Of a stretch of DNA of 64,000 nt, positions 37,914-46,951 are shown piece after piece. Position numbers and translations under genes: made by a program. Source of the stretch: Rhizobium laguerreae (GTDB taxonomy: Bacteria > Pseudomonadota > Alphaproteobacteria > Rhizobiales > Rhizobiaceae); contig NZ_MRDM01000003.1 of the NCBI RefSeq assembly GCF_002008165.1, positions 68,372-132,371 on the forward strand, given 5' to 3'. Numbering within the stretch: position 1 is the first letter of the stretch; every line of letters begins with the position of its first letter. The notes beneath the pieces are model-generated. The model searched no databases and was not told the DNA's origin. It worked only from the letters and a program-made list of their open reading frames with translations.

Positions 37914-38735
37914 ATGAAGCCGCAGTTCCATCTTCCGTTGTCGACCTACCCCGACCCGAGTTCCTTTACCATCATCGACAACGCCATCGACCTCGCTCGG
38001 CAAAACGACGCCGATCTCGTCGCCAGCATCCCGCAAGTCCGGATCCCCCAGGTCCATCAGCCCTTCCCCACTTTTATCGATGTCGACACATGGCGGGAAC
38101 AAGCAGAGGGGTATAGCCGGGACAGCGGGATTTCGCTGCGGGCACACGTCGCCGACGCTGTTTCGGAAACTGGCTTCGAGGTGCGAATCCACGGATTCGA
38201 GGTTAGGGAACCGTTCGTCTATGAACGTTTTTCTGAAATTGCCAAGTGCTACGACCTTTCCATCGTCGAAGCCTCGGAGCTCTCCCGTCAACTCTCCGAA
38301 ACGCTGCTATTCGGAAGCGGCCGTCCACTCGTGCTATTTCCAGCCACCAGCGTCTACTCTCGTGTGGACACGATCGCCGTCGCCTGGGACGGCAGCGCCA
38401 CCGCAGCACGTGCCCTTTCCTGCGCACGCATCTTCATCGAACGCGCGATCAAGGTGCAGGTCATCTCGATCACCGACGACAAGGAGATCGACGAGGCGAA
38501 CCGCGCCCTCCTGATCTCCTCTTTGAAGCACGCAGGATTGGACGTGGAAGACGTTGCGATCCAGGCAGGCGGCGAGACCGCGACGGCCGCCATTCAATCG
38601 GCCGCGCTGGAACGAAAGGCGGACCTCCTCGTCGCGGGCGGGTTCGGCCATTCCCGGCTTCGTGAGTTCATCCTCGGCGGCGTCACTCGGGAACTGCTCG
38701 TCAAGGCAGAGCTGCCGGTGCTTCTCGCCCATTAG
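37914..38735 (+). CDS. Universal stress protein, two-domain type
   Basis: A 273-residue tandem UspA protein. The C-terminal domain has VAWDGSATAARAL and the GGFGHSRLREFILGGVT nucleotide-binding loop; the N-terminal copy lacks a complete loop. Paralogue of the gene at 27066. CAGGAGG precedes the ATG. Its stop overlaps the stop of the convergent P-type ATPase gene. Role inferred: survival at low oxygen or in stationary phase. Confidence 0.9.
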   Translation: MKPQFHLPLSTYPDPSSFTIIDNAIDLARQNDADLVASIPQVRIPQVHQPFPTFIDVDTWREQAEGYSRDSGISLRAHVADAVSETGFEVRIHGFEVREPFVYERFSEIAKCYDLSIVEASELSRQLSETLLFGSGRPLVLFPATSVYSRVDTIAVAWDGSATAARALSCARIFIERAIKVQVISITDDKEIDEANRALLISSLKHAGLDVEDVAIQAGGETATAAIQSAALERKADLLVAGGFGHSRLREFILGGVTRELLVKAELPVLLAH

Positions 38736-40594
38736 AGGGCGCGAAGGGCGTTGAGAATGACCGCCACATCGATGGCCTCCTGAAGCAATGCGCCGCCGAC
38801 CGGCGGAAGGTATCCCGCTCCCGCGAACCCCATCGCGAGGAGCGAGAGACCTATGCCGGCATAGATGCTTTGAAGCGCGATCTTGCGCGAACGGCGCGCG
38901 ATGCCGATCGCCGTCGCTATCCTGGTGAGGTCGTCGCGGACGAGCACGATATCCGCAGCCTCCGCGGCCGCGGCAAGGTTCTCGACGCCGACTGCGATTC
39001 CGACATCGGCTGCCGCCAGCGCTGGCGCGTCGTTCACGCCGTCGCCGACCATCAGCACTTTCCCGTGGACGCGCTCCTTTTCGACGACTGCGACTTTGTC
39101 TGCGGGAGCGAGCCTCGCCGCGACGTCGTCCAAGCCCAGCGAGCGAGCTATGGCTGCCGCGACAGCCAACTCGTCACCAGAAGCCAGGACCACTCGAGAG
39201 ATTCCCGACGCCCTGAGCTGGGCGACGAGCTGGACAGCGTCTTCGCGTAGCCGGTCTTCGAGCGTGATCGTGCCAGCCGGCGTGCCGTCAAACAGCACCT
39301 TTACACGCATTGCACTGCGTGACCCGTTAGCCCCGGACGACGGCGCCTCTCCGAAATACGTGTCTCCTCCGACGCCGACATGCACGCCATCGACGATTCC
39401 GGAAATTCCGGATCCCGCGGTCTCGGTCACCTCCGATGGACGGCTCAGTACCAACCCACGTCTATGCGCCTCGTCCACCAGCGCGCGTCCAACCACGTGC
39501 CCCGACGCCTGGTCCAGCGAGGCGGCGAGCCGCAGGATCCTGTCGGGATGCTCCGGTCCCTCGATGTGCCCGACTTCCGGCTGTCCCGCAGTGAGCGTCC
39601 CCGTCTTGTCGAATACCGCCACGGTGGCCTGGGCGAGCGCCTCGAGAGGTCCCGCACCCTTCACCAGAACGCCCTCCTTGGCGGCTTTTGAAGTACCTGC
39701 CGCAAGTGCGACGGGTACCGCCAGGATCAACGGACAGGGGGTGGCGACGACCAGCACGGCCACGATCCTCGACAGGTCTCCGGACATCAACGCCGAGGAT
39801 CCTGCAATCGCCACCGTGGCGAACAGGAACCAGACCGAGAACCGGTCGGCCAGGCGCATCAGCTTCGCCTTGGAGCGCCTAGATGCTTCCACGAGCCTGA
39901 CTATACCGGCATAGGTGCTGTCCTCGGCGCGGCTTAAAACGCGGATTTCGATCGCATCGCCCACGTTCGTAGCGCCGCTCGAAATGTTGCCACCCCTGGC
40001 GATGCGCACCGGGAGAGGCTCTCCGGTCAGCACCGCCTGGTCGATCGTCGCGGCTTCGCCGACGAGCGCCCCGTCGACCGGTACGACGTCGCCCTTGCGT
40101 ATGAGGAGCACGTCGCCGACCGCGACCGTCTCGATCGGAATTTCTTCGACGCCGGTTCCGGCAAGCCGCAGGGCCGTCCGCGGAACTTGCGCCAGCAAAG
40201 CCGACATGCCCTCATCGGCGCGACGATGCGCGTATGCCTCCAGAAACTGACCGCCGGAATACATGAGACCGACGATCGCGCCGGCAAGATATTCACCGAA
40301 CCATAAGGAGGCCCCCATGGCCAGGGCCGCAATCAGGTCCAGGCCGTATTCCTCCTTCCGCAGCTTCCTGGCGATCTCAATACAAAGAGACAGCAGGATC
40401 AGGCTGGTGCAGCCCACGAGAATTAAACGATACCCAAAGCCAAGACCCGCGAGATAGAAGACGAGTGCGGCCGCAAGGGCAAGGAGCGACGACAGCACCA
40501 GAAGGCCCGACCGGGAGCCCGCCGCCCTCAGTCGCGACATGCCGCCCTGAGGCCACGTCCACCTGCCAGCCCTCCAAGCCGCCGCTGTAGCCAC
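38732..40594 (-). CDS. Heavy-metal P1B-type ATPase without HMA domain
   Basis: A 620-residue membrane ATPase with about eight spans, the metal motif TPCPLILAVPVA in the sixth span, DKTGTLT and GDGVNDAPAL. No N-terminal metal-binding domain or His-rich stretch is present. The CPC core marks a heavy-metal exporter (copper, zinc or cadmium group), but the substrate cannot be read from sequence. The GTG at 40594 is chosen because GGGAGGGTGAGAG lies before it; the ATG at 40540 is an alternative. Such ATPases with Usp and DksA-like neighbours are common in FNR-type regulons. Confidence 0.88.
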   Translation of the reverse strand: MATAAAWRAGRWTWPQGGMSRLRAAGSRSGLLVLSSLLALAAALVFYLAGLGFGYRLILVGCTSLILLSLCIEIARKLRKEEYGLDLIAALAMGASLWFGEYLAGAIVGLMYSGGQFLEAYAHRRADEGMSALLAQVPRTALRLAGTGVEEIPIETVAVGDVLLIRKGDVVPVDGALVGEAATIDQAVLTGEPLPVRIARGGNISSGATNVGDAIEIRVLSRAEDSTYAGIVRLVEASRRSKAKLMRLADRFSVWFLFATVAIAGSSALMSGDLSRIVAVLVVATPCPLILAVPVALAAGTSKAAKEGVLVKGAGPLEALAQATVAVFDKTGTLTAGQPEVGHIEGPEHPDRILRLAASLDQASGHVVGRALVDEAHRRGLVLSRPSEVTETAGSGISGIVDGVHVGVGGDTYFGEAPSSGANGSRSAMRVKVLFDGTPAGTITLEDRLREDAVQLVAQLRASGISRVVLASGDELAVAAAIARSLGLDDVAARLAPADKVAVVEKERVHGKVLMVGDGVNDAPALAAADVGIAVGVENLAAAAEAADIVLVRDDLTRIATAIGIARRSRKIALQSIYAGIGLSLLAMGFAGAGYLPPVGGALLQEAIDVAVILNALRAL

Positions 40595-40620
40595 CTCTCA
40601 CCCTCCCATAAATTCAGAAG

Positions 40621-40944
40621 TCAGCGGAACGATTTTGCGCAATCGATGCAGAACGGCGTGTAGGGAACGGCCGCGAGACGTTCCTTGCCGATCGGATGGT
40701 GGCATTTGACGCATCGCCCATATGTGCCGTCGTTCAGCCGGTCGATCGCCGCGTCGATGGCCGCGATCTGGTCTCGGCCCTCGGCCTGCATCTCGCGAAG
40801 AACCTCGTCGTTCTCAACCTGGGTCGCGCGCTCCTCGCTGTCCTTCTCGAGCGCGACGCAGAGATCCGCATCGATCGCTTCGAGACGGCGGGCAAGGTCA
40901 TCCTTCATCGTCTGCAACACCATCTGTACCGAGTTTTCATTCAT
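40621..40944 (-). CDS. DksA/TraR-family zinc-finger protein
   Basis: A 107-residue protein with an N-terminal coiled coil (about residues 10-70) and a four-cysteine zinc finger (C78, C81, C99, C102; RCVKCHHPIGKERL). DksA-type proteins enter the secondary channel of RNA polymerase and work with ppGpp; short versions may act on specific promoters. It lies 26 bases before the P1B ATPase on the same strand and is likely co-transcribed. AAAGG precedes the ATG at 40944. Confidence 0.9.
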   Translation of the reverse strand: MNENSVQMVLQTMKDDLARRLEAIDADLCVALEKDSEERATQVENDEVLREMQAEGRDQIAAIDAAIDRLNDGTYGRCVKCHHPIGKERLAAVPYTPFCIDCAKSFR

Positions 40945-41094
40945 TTTAGTCGCCTTTCGATCTTGCCGGTCAATCTCAGTCCACAGGCGATGCCGTCGGA
41001 ACACCGATGCAAACGCACCGCCTTCGAAACGCTGTGGCCGCATATGCGCTGCCTACAAATCGTCTGCAGCTTATCTCAATGCCATCGGAGCTCC

Positions 41095-41108
41095 TTGATC
41101 CCGGTCAA
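41095..41108. promoter_or_regulatory. FNR-type box, TTGAT-CCCG-GTCAA
   Basis: Full match, centred 82 bases before the plus-strand cation ATPase and 157 before the divergent DksA-like gene. Confidence 0.68.
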
Positions 41109-41183
41109 TGCCGCCTGCGCTGGGGCACATAGGCTGTCGCGCGAGCTTTCAATGAAATCGTTGCGACGAGCCCGGAGCCCATC

Positions 41184-43862
41184 ATGAATCTCACGGCGCA
41201 GACACCCGCCCCCACGACCGCCAAGGCGAACGGACTGACGAGCGTCGAGGCCGAGGAACGGCTTGCCGAGCTCGGGCCAAACACCCTGCCCGAGCCTGAG
41301 CCGTCATCGCCGCTGAAGCTCTTCCTCGTTCAATTTCGCAACCCGATCATCTACATCCTTTTGCTCGCGTCGGGGCTCTCGCTTGCGACCGGCAGGATCG
41401 AGGACGCCCTGTTCATCTTCGTCGTGCTTCTGATCAATGCCGCCATCGGCACCTACCAGGAGTATTCTGCGGATCGAGCGGCAGCCGCCCTTCGCAACCT
41501 TGAGCAGCCGTCGACCAGGGTCATCCGGGACGGCGTGGCTGGCAGGATCGAAGCCAAGCGGCTGGTCGTCGGCGATCTCGTTCTTCTGGAATCCGGCGAC
41601 CGAATCCCTGCCGATCTGATGCTTGTCGATGCAAGTGATCTCCGGTGCGACGAGTCGCTTCTGACCGGCGAGTCGATGCCTGTCCCCAAGGGGCGCCCCG
41701 TCGAAGGCTCGCCGGATGAAACCCGCAATTCCATGCTGCTGCTCGCGGGCTCCCTGGTCACGCGCGGACGAGCCAAAGGCGTCGTGACCGCTACGGGTAC
41801 CGCGACGATGCTTGGAGGCATCGCCGTCGAACTTGGAACAGCCAGGTCAACGCAGCCCCCGCTTGTCGCCCGTCTGGCGAAGTTCACGAACGCGCTCGCT
41901 CTTTTCGTAGGATTGGCAGCATTGGTGCTGGTCGCCGCGGGCTTCATGCGAGGCCTCCCTCTGCAAGATCTGGTCATGATGTCCGTAGGTCTGGCGGTGA
42001 GCGCTGTTCCTGAAGGGCTTCCGATCGCCATCTCCATCGCGCTTGCCGTCAGCATGCGGCGGATGGCCGCCCGCAACGTCATCGTCCGAAGCATGCCGGC
42101 CGTTGAGGCCCTGGGTTCGACCACGATGATCGCCACGGACAAGACGGGTACCTTGACCAGCAACGTGCAGACGGTGACCGAAATTCGCCTACCGGACGGC
42201 ACAGACATCGCCCTGGACGCCCATACAGATCTCGACAGGTGCGAGATCAGGGCGAGCGGCCTGGACGGCGACCTGGTCCGCGAGAGGGCTCGCAGGCTGC
42301 TACGCGCTGCACTGCTTGCAAACGAAGGGACCCTCGTCCGCCGGGACGATCTCTGGGTCGCCGCCGGAGACACGGTCGACGTGGCGCTTCTTGCAGCAGG
42401 ACGGAAGGCGGGGCTGGGACAGGAAGAGCTGAACGACCGATACCCACTGGCGGCAAGGATCGCCTACGAGCCCGAGCACAAATACGCGGCGTCTTTCCAT
42501 CACGGCAGCGATCGGATCCATGTCTTCGTCAAGGGGGCGTCGGAAGTGCTCATCGAAATGGCGGATCGGATGGACGTTGCGGGCAATGCCGTCGAGATCG
42601 ACCGCGCGTCGCTTTTGGCGCAGAAGGAAGAAATGGCTGCCCGAGGCCTCAGGGTGCTCGCCTTCGCCGAAGGGGAAGTCGGCGCGACGCTGGCCGGAGG
42701 CCTCGGACACGGTCACCTCGTCGATCTCGTGTTCTTGGGGCTGGCCGGAATGCAGGACCCGGTCCGGCCTGAAGTGCCGAACGCTATGAAAGACTGCCGC
42801 GCGGCCGGCGTGGAGGTCGTGATGGTGACCGGGGACGACCCGCGGACCGCTGCCGCGATTGCAAGAGGTGCCGGCCTGGGCTTTCTTGCCAGCCAGGTCG
42901 TTTCGGGCCACGACATTGATGAAGCTGCGCGAGCGGGCGACCAACGGCTGGACGAAATTACGAGAGAAGCCCGCATCTACGCCCGCGTGCAGCCGGCGCA
43001 GAAATCGGCGATCGTCGCATCCCTGATCCGCAATGGCCACATCGTCGCCGTCACGGGAGACGGCGTGAACGACGGTCCGGCGTTGAAGAAGGCACATGTC
43101 GGCGTCGCAATGGGGCTCAGGGGAACCGAGGTGGCGAAGGAAAGCGCCGATCTCGTCGTCACCGACGACAACTTTGCATCCATCGTGGCGGGGATCGCCG
43201 AAGGCCGGGCGGCCTATCGCAACATCCGCAAGGTGGTGCTGATGTCGGTTGCAACGGGCGCCGCCGAGGTCCTGCTCTTCATGCTCGCGCTGCCATTCGG
43301 CCTGCCCATGCCGCTCCTCCCCGTTCAGCTTCTATGGCTCAATCTCGTGACAAACGGCATCCAGGACGTTGCCCTTGCAGGCGGAAGGCCGGAAGGAGAC
43401 GAGCTGGCGGGGCCGCCACGATCTCCGCTCGAGCCCATCCTCGACCGGACGATGATCCGGCGCGTCGTCCAATCGACAATCGTGATCGGCGGAGCAGCGT
43501 TCCTCGCCTTCCAGTGGATGATTGCGCATGGATATGGCGTTTCCGAAGCCCGCAACATAACGCTTCTCATCTTCGTGCTGTTCGAGAACGTCCAGACCCT
43601 GGCATGCTCCTCCGAAAGACGATCTATATTCTCCGTCGATATCCTTCGGAACCGTTTCCTGCTCCTCAGCGTGCTCGCGGCACAGACGATCCACATCTCG
43701 GCGATGTACATACCCTGGCTCAGCAGAACTCTTGGCCTTTCGCCGATCACGCCTCTTGAATGGGGTCTCAGCATGCTGATGGCGAGCTCCCTCATTCTCG
43801 TGACCGAGGCCGACAAGTTCGTCTCCCGGCGACGCCGCGATCGTTCATCCCGTGTTGCTTGA
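41184..43862 (+). CDS. P2-type cation-transporting ATPase
   Basis: An 892-residue membrane ATPase of the calcium/magnesium P2 class: N-terminal cation ATPase domain, TGES (DESLLTGES), PEGLP in the fourth span, DKTGTLT phosphorylation site, GDGVNDGPALKKAHVG hinge and about ten spans. PEGLP and no CPC motif separate it from heavy-metal pumps. The transported ion (calcium, magnesium or proton) is uncertain. GGAG precedes the ATG. Driven from the FNR-type box at 41095 and followed by a stress gene with its own box. Confidence 0.93.
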   Translation: MNLTAQTPAPTTAKANGLTSVEAEERLAELGPNTLPEPEPSSPLKLFLVQFRNPIIYILLLASGLSLATGRIEDALFIFVVLLINAAIGTYQEYSADRAAAALRNLEQPSTRVIRDGVAGRIEAKRLVVGDLVLLESGDRIPADLMLVDASDLRCDESLLTGESMPVPKGRPVEGSPDETRNSMLLLAGSLVTRGRAKGVVTATGTATMLGGIAVELGTARSTQPPLVARLAKFTNALALFVGLAALVLVAAGFMRGLPLQDLVMMSVGLAVSAVPEGLPIAISIALAVSMRRMAARNVIVRSMPAVEALGSTTMIATDKTGTLTSNVQTVTEIRLPDGTDIALDAHTDLDRCEIRASGLDGDLVRERARRLLRAALLANEGTLVRRDDLWVAAGDTVDVALLAAGRKAGLGQEELNDRYPLAARIAYEPEHKYAASFHHGSDRIHVFVKGASEVLIEMADRMDVAGNAVEIDRASLLAQKEEMAARGLRVLAFAEGEVGATLAGGLGHGHLVDLVFLGLAGMQDPVRPEVPNAMKDCRAAGVEVVMVTGDDPRTAAAIARGAGLGFLASQVVSGHDIDEAARAGDQRLDEITREARIYARVQPAQKSAIVASLIRNGHIVAVTGDGVNDGPALKKAHVGVAMGLRGTEVAKESADLVVTDDNFASIVAGIAEGRAAYRNIRKVVLMSVATGAAEVLLFMLALPFGLPMPLLPVQLLWLNLVTNGIQDVALAGGRPEGDELAGPPRSPLEPILDRTMIRRVVQSTIVIGGAAFLAFQWMIAHGYGVSEARNITLLIFVLFENVQTLACSSERRSIFSVDILRNRFLLLSVLAAQTIHISAMYIPWLSRTLGLSPITPLEWGLSMLMASSLILVTEADKFVSRRRRDRSSRVA

Positions 43863-43872
43863 CGAAGATCAA
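43859..43872. promoter_or_regulatory. FNR-type box, TTGAC-GAAG-ATCAA
   Basis: Full match, overlapping the end of the ATPase gene and centred 63 bases before the universal stress gene at 43929. Confidence 0.75.
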
Positions 43873-43928
43873 AGACGTCAGGGCTAGTGCCGTTATCCTT
43901 TCGATATTCAACAAGAGAGGTGATCGAA

Positions 43929-44762
43929 ATGTCCATTCGTACGGTATTGAGCATCCTGAGTTCCAAATATTTCGATGAAGACCTGAAGGCCGCCGCGGAG
44001 TTTTGCGAAGCCTCAGGAGCGCATCTCAGCGCGGTCGTCATCTGCATGGGAGCGTCGCCAACTGCGGGAGGATACAACTCCCTGTCGACCGTCTGGCTGG
44101 AAGAACGCCAGCGCGAAATTGATGAACTCGTCAAGAAAGCCGAAGAAATCAAGGCGTATCTCTCGCGCACCGAACTGTCCTATGACGTGCAGGACGTCTA
44201 TACGGAATATGCCTTTGCGCGGGAGGACATTGCAGAACGGGCGCTCTATGCCGACGTCGTCCTGGTCGGCCGCCAAGCCTGCAAGGATGAGGAACTCCAG
44301 AAACGGGTCATGGATGGCGCTCTGTTTCAGACGCCGACGCCGGTCATCATCAACCGCGGACGGCGGCCGCTCTCTTCCACTTCCAAATCGATCGTGCTGG
44401 CATGGGATTCGAGCGACGAGGCGTCGCGTGCCGCAAGGCAGGCCCTAGACCTGCTGAAGACGGCGGACTGCGTCTATGTGACGATGGTCGATCCGGTCTC
44501 GCGAGAGCGGGTGAATGGAGAAGAACCGGGCGCCGACATCGCGGGCTTCCTGTCCCGTCATGGGATCAAGGTTCAGGTGGATCGCGTGGCGAGCGGCGGA
44601 AACACCGCCGACGAGGTCCTAAGGCGGCATGCGATGGACGTGAACGCCGATCTGATCGTGATGGGCGCATACAATCACCCGCGCTGGCAGCAGACCCTCT
44701 TCGGAGGCGTGACGCGCAACATGATCGAGCACAGCAGCATGCCGATATTCATGGCGCATTGA
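43929..44762 (+). CDS. Universal stress protein, two-domain type
   Basis: A 277-residue tandem UspA protein from a different subfamily than those at 27066 and 37914 (start MSIRTVLSILSSKYFDEDLK). The C-terminal domain has VLAWDSSDEASRAARQALDL and a GAYNHPRWQQTLFGGVT loop of the G-2x-x-9x-G type. AGAGGTGATCGAA lies before the ATG at 43929; an upstream in-frame start at 43887 would sit too close to the FNR-type box. Confidence 0.9.
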   Translation: MSIRTVLSILSSKYFDEDLKAAAEFCEASGAHLSAVVICMGASPTAGGYNSLSTVWLEERQREIDELVKKAEEIKAYLSRTELSYDVQDVYTEYAFAREDIAERALYADVVLVGRQACKDEELQKRVMDGALFQTPTPVIINRGRRPLSSTSKSIVLAWDSSDEASRAARQALDLLKTADCVYVTMVDPVSRERVNGEEPGADIAGFLSRHGIKVQVDRVASGGNTADEVLRRHAMDVNADLIVMGAYNHPRWQQTLFGGVTRNMIEHSSMPIFMAH

Positions 44763-44772
44763 AGGGGAAGGG

Positions 44773-44799
44773 CACGGCCGCGCTCCATGCGCGGCCGTG
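44773..44799. terminator. GC-rich hairpin after the stress gene
   Basis: Ten-base perfect arms (CACGGCCGCG at 44773-44782 and its complement at 44790-44799) around a seven-base loop, 11 bases after the stop codon. No T-run follows on the plus strand, so efficient intrinsic termination is uncertain. Confidence 0.5.
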
Positions 44800-44989
44800 T
44801 CGGAGCAGCGGCATGTCGCTTTCAGACACGATGGGTACTGACCATCTGGATCTCACCAGCGACGAAGCCGCTGGTCTCTACAAGATGGTCAACGTGTTGG
44901 TGTTGCAAGGGTCGCTCGCTCTTCATACTCAAGGGTTCACTTCTGGCCGGAAGTCGCGGCTCGCCTGCTGTCGAGCCCTTCGCTTGGCC

Positions 44990-45787
44990 TTAGTCCGGCA
45001 CCCCTGTCCCCCAGTTCCGATACAGGATGTAACCCGCGACCGCGAAGATGAGCGCTGCGAACAGGCGGTTGAGAATGTTCTTGTAGGCGCTGAGCCGGGT
45101 GGCGAGCAGCATGCCGAGTACGCCGCCACCGATGCCGCCGCCGATGAATTCGGCGGCAAGCCACCAGTCCACCAGGCCTGAACTGGCATAGTTCAGAGCC
45201 GTTGTCAGTCCGAACGCACCGACGGAGAGGAGAGATGTGCCGATCGCGTTGATCATCGGCATGCCCGTCGCCAGCATGAGGCCGGGAACGATCAGGAAGC
45301 CTCCGCCGATGCCGAAAAAGCCGGATGCAGCGCCGGCGGCGAGTGCCACGGCGGCGGTGGCAAGGCACATCCTGAGGTCGACCGGACGGCACTCTACCGT
45401 CACCGCCTTCCTAGGCTTCAACATCAGGACGCCGATGGCGACCATGAGGATGCCGAATAGGAATATCAGGCTGTCTCCATCCATCGCCTTGCCGAGGCTG
45501 GAGCCGCCGAGGGCGCCGATGACGCCGAGCGCGGAGAAGACGGCTGCGCAGCGCCACCAGACGTGCCCCTTGATCGCGTGGCTTGCGAAGTTCGCGAAGG
45601 CATTCACCGAGACCGCAAGCGCACCCGTTCCGATCGCGATATGCGGCTGGCTCACGCCAACCACGTAGAGGAGCAGCGGCGTCGCCAGGATGGACCCGCC
45701 GCCGCCGAGCAGGCCGAGCATGAAGCCGACGAGCCAGCCGGAGCCAACTGCCGCCAAAATGGAGGTGTTCACGTCCGCCTGCTCCAA
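44990..45787 (-). CDS. TauE/SafE-family membrane exporter
   Basis: A 265-residue protein with about eight membrane spans and the glycine-rich repeat GLLGGGGSILATPLL / GFFGIGGGFLIVPGLM of TauE/SafE (sulfite, sulfur compound) transporters. It is the last gene of the bigR-type operon, overlapping the previous gene by 19 bases. Likely exports sulfite or thiosulfate made during persulfide oxidation. Confidence 0.9.
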   Translation of the reverse strand: MEQADVNTSILAAVGSGWLVGFMLGLLGGGGSILATPLLLYVVGVSQPHIAIGTGALAVSVNAFANFASHAIKGHVWWRCAAVFSALGVIGALGGSSLGKAMDGDSLIFLFGILMVAIGVLMLKPRKAVTVECRPVDLRMCLATAAVALAAGAASGFFGIGGGFLIVPGLMLATGMPMINAIGTSLLSVGAFGLTTALNYASSGLVDWWLAAEFIGGGIGGGVLGMLLATRLSAYKNILNRLFAALIFAVAGYILYRNWGTGVPD

Positions 45788-46200
45788 ACTCGGTCATACA
45801 AGGTCATCCCGACCAGCATGGCGATGACGAACAGGAATGTCTGGGGAAGGCCGACCGATAGGGATGCGACTGCCGGACCGGGACAGAAACCACCGATCCC
45901 CCAGCCCAGGCCGAACAAGGCCGAACCAACGACCAGCGGACCATCGATCCTGCGGTTCGTCGGCACGTGGAAGCTCTTGTCGAAGGCCGGACGCTTCATC
46001 CGTTTCATGATGTGGACGCCGAGAAACGTGACAACGACGGCGCCGCCGAGAACGAAGGCAAGGCTCGGATCCCAGGCCCCGAAGACGTCGAGGAAGCCCC
46101 GCACGCGAACAGGGTTCAGCATGCCTGACACTGACAGTCCGAAGCCGAAGACAACGCCCGAGGCGAGCGCCGCCACGAATTGGTAGATGTTCCGGTTCAT
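45769..46200 (-). CDS. YeeE/YedE (DUF6691) sulfur-transport membrane protein
   Basis: A 143-residue membrane protein with four spans and the family features GFGLSVSGMLNP and GIGGFCPGPA, with the conserved cysteine thought to handle thiosulfate or persulfide sulfur. It overlaps both neighbours by 4 and 19 bases. In bigR operons two half-size YeeE proteins occur in tandem, as here, and probably form one transporter. Confidence 0.9.
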   Translation of the reverse strand: MNRNIYQFVAALASGVVFGFGLSVSGMLNPVRVRGFLDVFGAWDPSLAFVLGGAVVVTFLGVHIMKRMKRPAFDKSFHVPTNRRIDGPLVVGSALFGLGWGIGGFCPGPAVASLSVGLPQTFLFVIAMLVGMTLYDRVWSRRT

Positions 46201-46607
46201 AACCCGACGCCTCGCAGAATCGCTACGGCGATTGCGCCGGCCGTGAGGAACGTAGCGACCGCGACCATCGATCGCGTAGACAGGCGGGCAAGGCCAAGCA
46301 CGCCGTGTCCGCTGGTGCAGCCCGATCCCATGCGTGAGCCGAAGCCGACAAGCAGTCCGGCCACGATGAGCAGCGGCCAGCCGGCAGTGATCTGCACGAC
46401 AGGCCAGCTCCCGAACACCAAAAGGTACGCGAGTGGCCCGAGCGGCAGCCCGACCACGAACGCCAGATTGGTGATCAGTCCCACGCCCTGGACGAGGCGC
46501 CCGACTATCCCGCTGATCCCGGCAATCCGGCCGTTGAGGAGCAGAAGCATGACGGCCGATGCGCCGATCAGCATTCCGCCGAGCAGAGATGGGAGATAGG
46601 CGTTCAC
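46197..46607 (-). CDS. YeeE/YedE-family sulfur-transport membrane protein
   Basis: A 136-residue membrane protein with four spans and the motif GSRMGSGCTSGHGVLGLARL, whose cysteine is the signature of YeeE-type thiosulfate carriers. First half of the tandem pair; the start overlaps the bigR stop by 4 bases. Confidence 0.92.
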   Translation of the reverse strand: MNAYLPSLLGGMLIGASAVMLLLLNGRIAGISGIVGRLVQGVGLITNLAFVVGLPLGPLAYLLVFGSWPVVQITAGWPLLIVAGLLVGFGSRMGSGCTSGHGVLGLARLSTRSMVAVATFLTAGAIAVAILRGVGL

Positions 46608-46951
46608 TTTTCTTCCTTCACGCAGAAGATTTCATAAAGGGCGGCGACCAGTTGCGCGGCCTTTTCTTCGGTCAGGCGATAGAAGATCTGTTTCCCCTCC
46701 CGCCGGGTTTCGACGATCCCGGAGCCACGCAGTACCGTCAGGTGCTGCGACAGATGCGGCTGGTGGAGGTCGAGCTTCTCTTCAAGCTCACCGACCGAAT
46801 ACTCGCCTTCCACCAGGGTACAGACGATCATCAGGCGCGCCGGATGGGACAGCGTCTTCAGGAGGTTCGCCACCTCTCCGGCCCGGCCGGCCATCTCGGC
46901 GGGGGAAAGCCCCGCCCTCCTCATCGCCTTTAGATCGGTGGTCATTCCCAT
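46604..46951 (-). CDS. bigR: BigR-like ArsR-family repressor
   Basis: A 115-residue winged-helix regulator (LLKTLSHPARLMIVCTLVEG, then QPHLSQHLTVLRGSGIVE). BigR proteins sense sulfide/persulfide through two cysteines; here cysteines are present in IVCTL and near the C-terminus (EIFCVKEEK), matching that layout. AGGGAG precedes the ATG at 46951. It overlaps the upstream blh gene by 10 bases. It should repress its own operon at the AT-rich palindrome at 48262-48285. Confidence 0.88.
   Translation of the reverse strand: MGMTTDLKAMRRAGLSPAEMAGRAGEVANLLKTLSHPARLMIVCTLVEGEYSVGELEEKLDLHQPHLSQHLTVLRGSGIVETRREGKQIFYRLTEEKAAQLVAALYEIFCVKEEK

Noticed and set aside
44813..45181. Plus-strand frame starting MSLSDTMGTDHLDLTS
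   Set aside because: It runs into the antisense of the TauE gene, has no clear ribosome site and matches no family; at most its first 30 codons could be a remnant.
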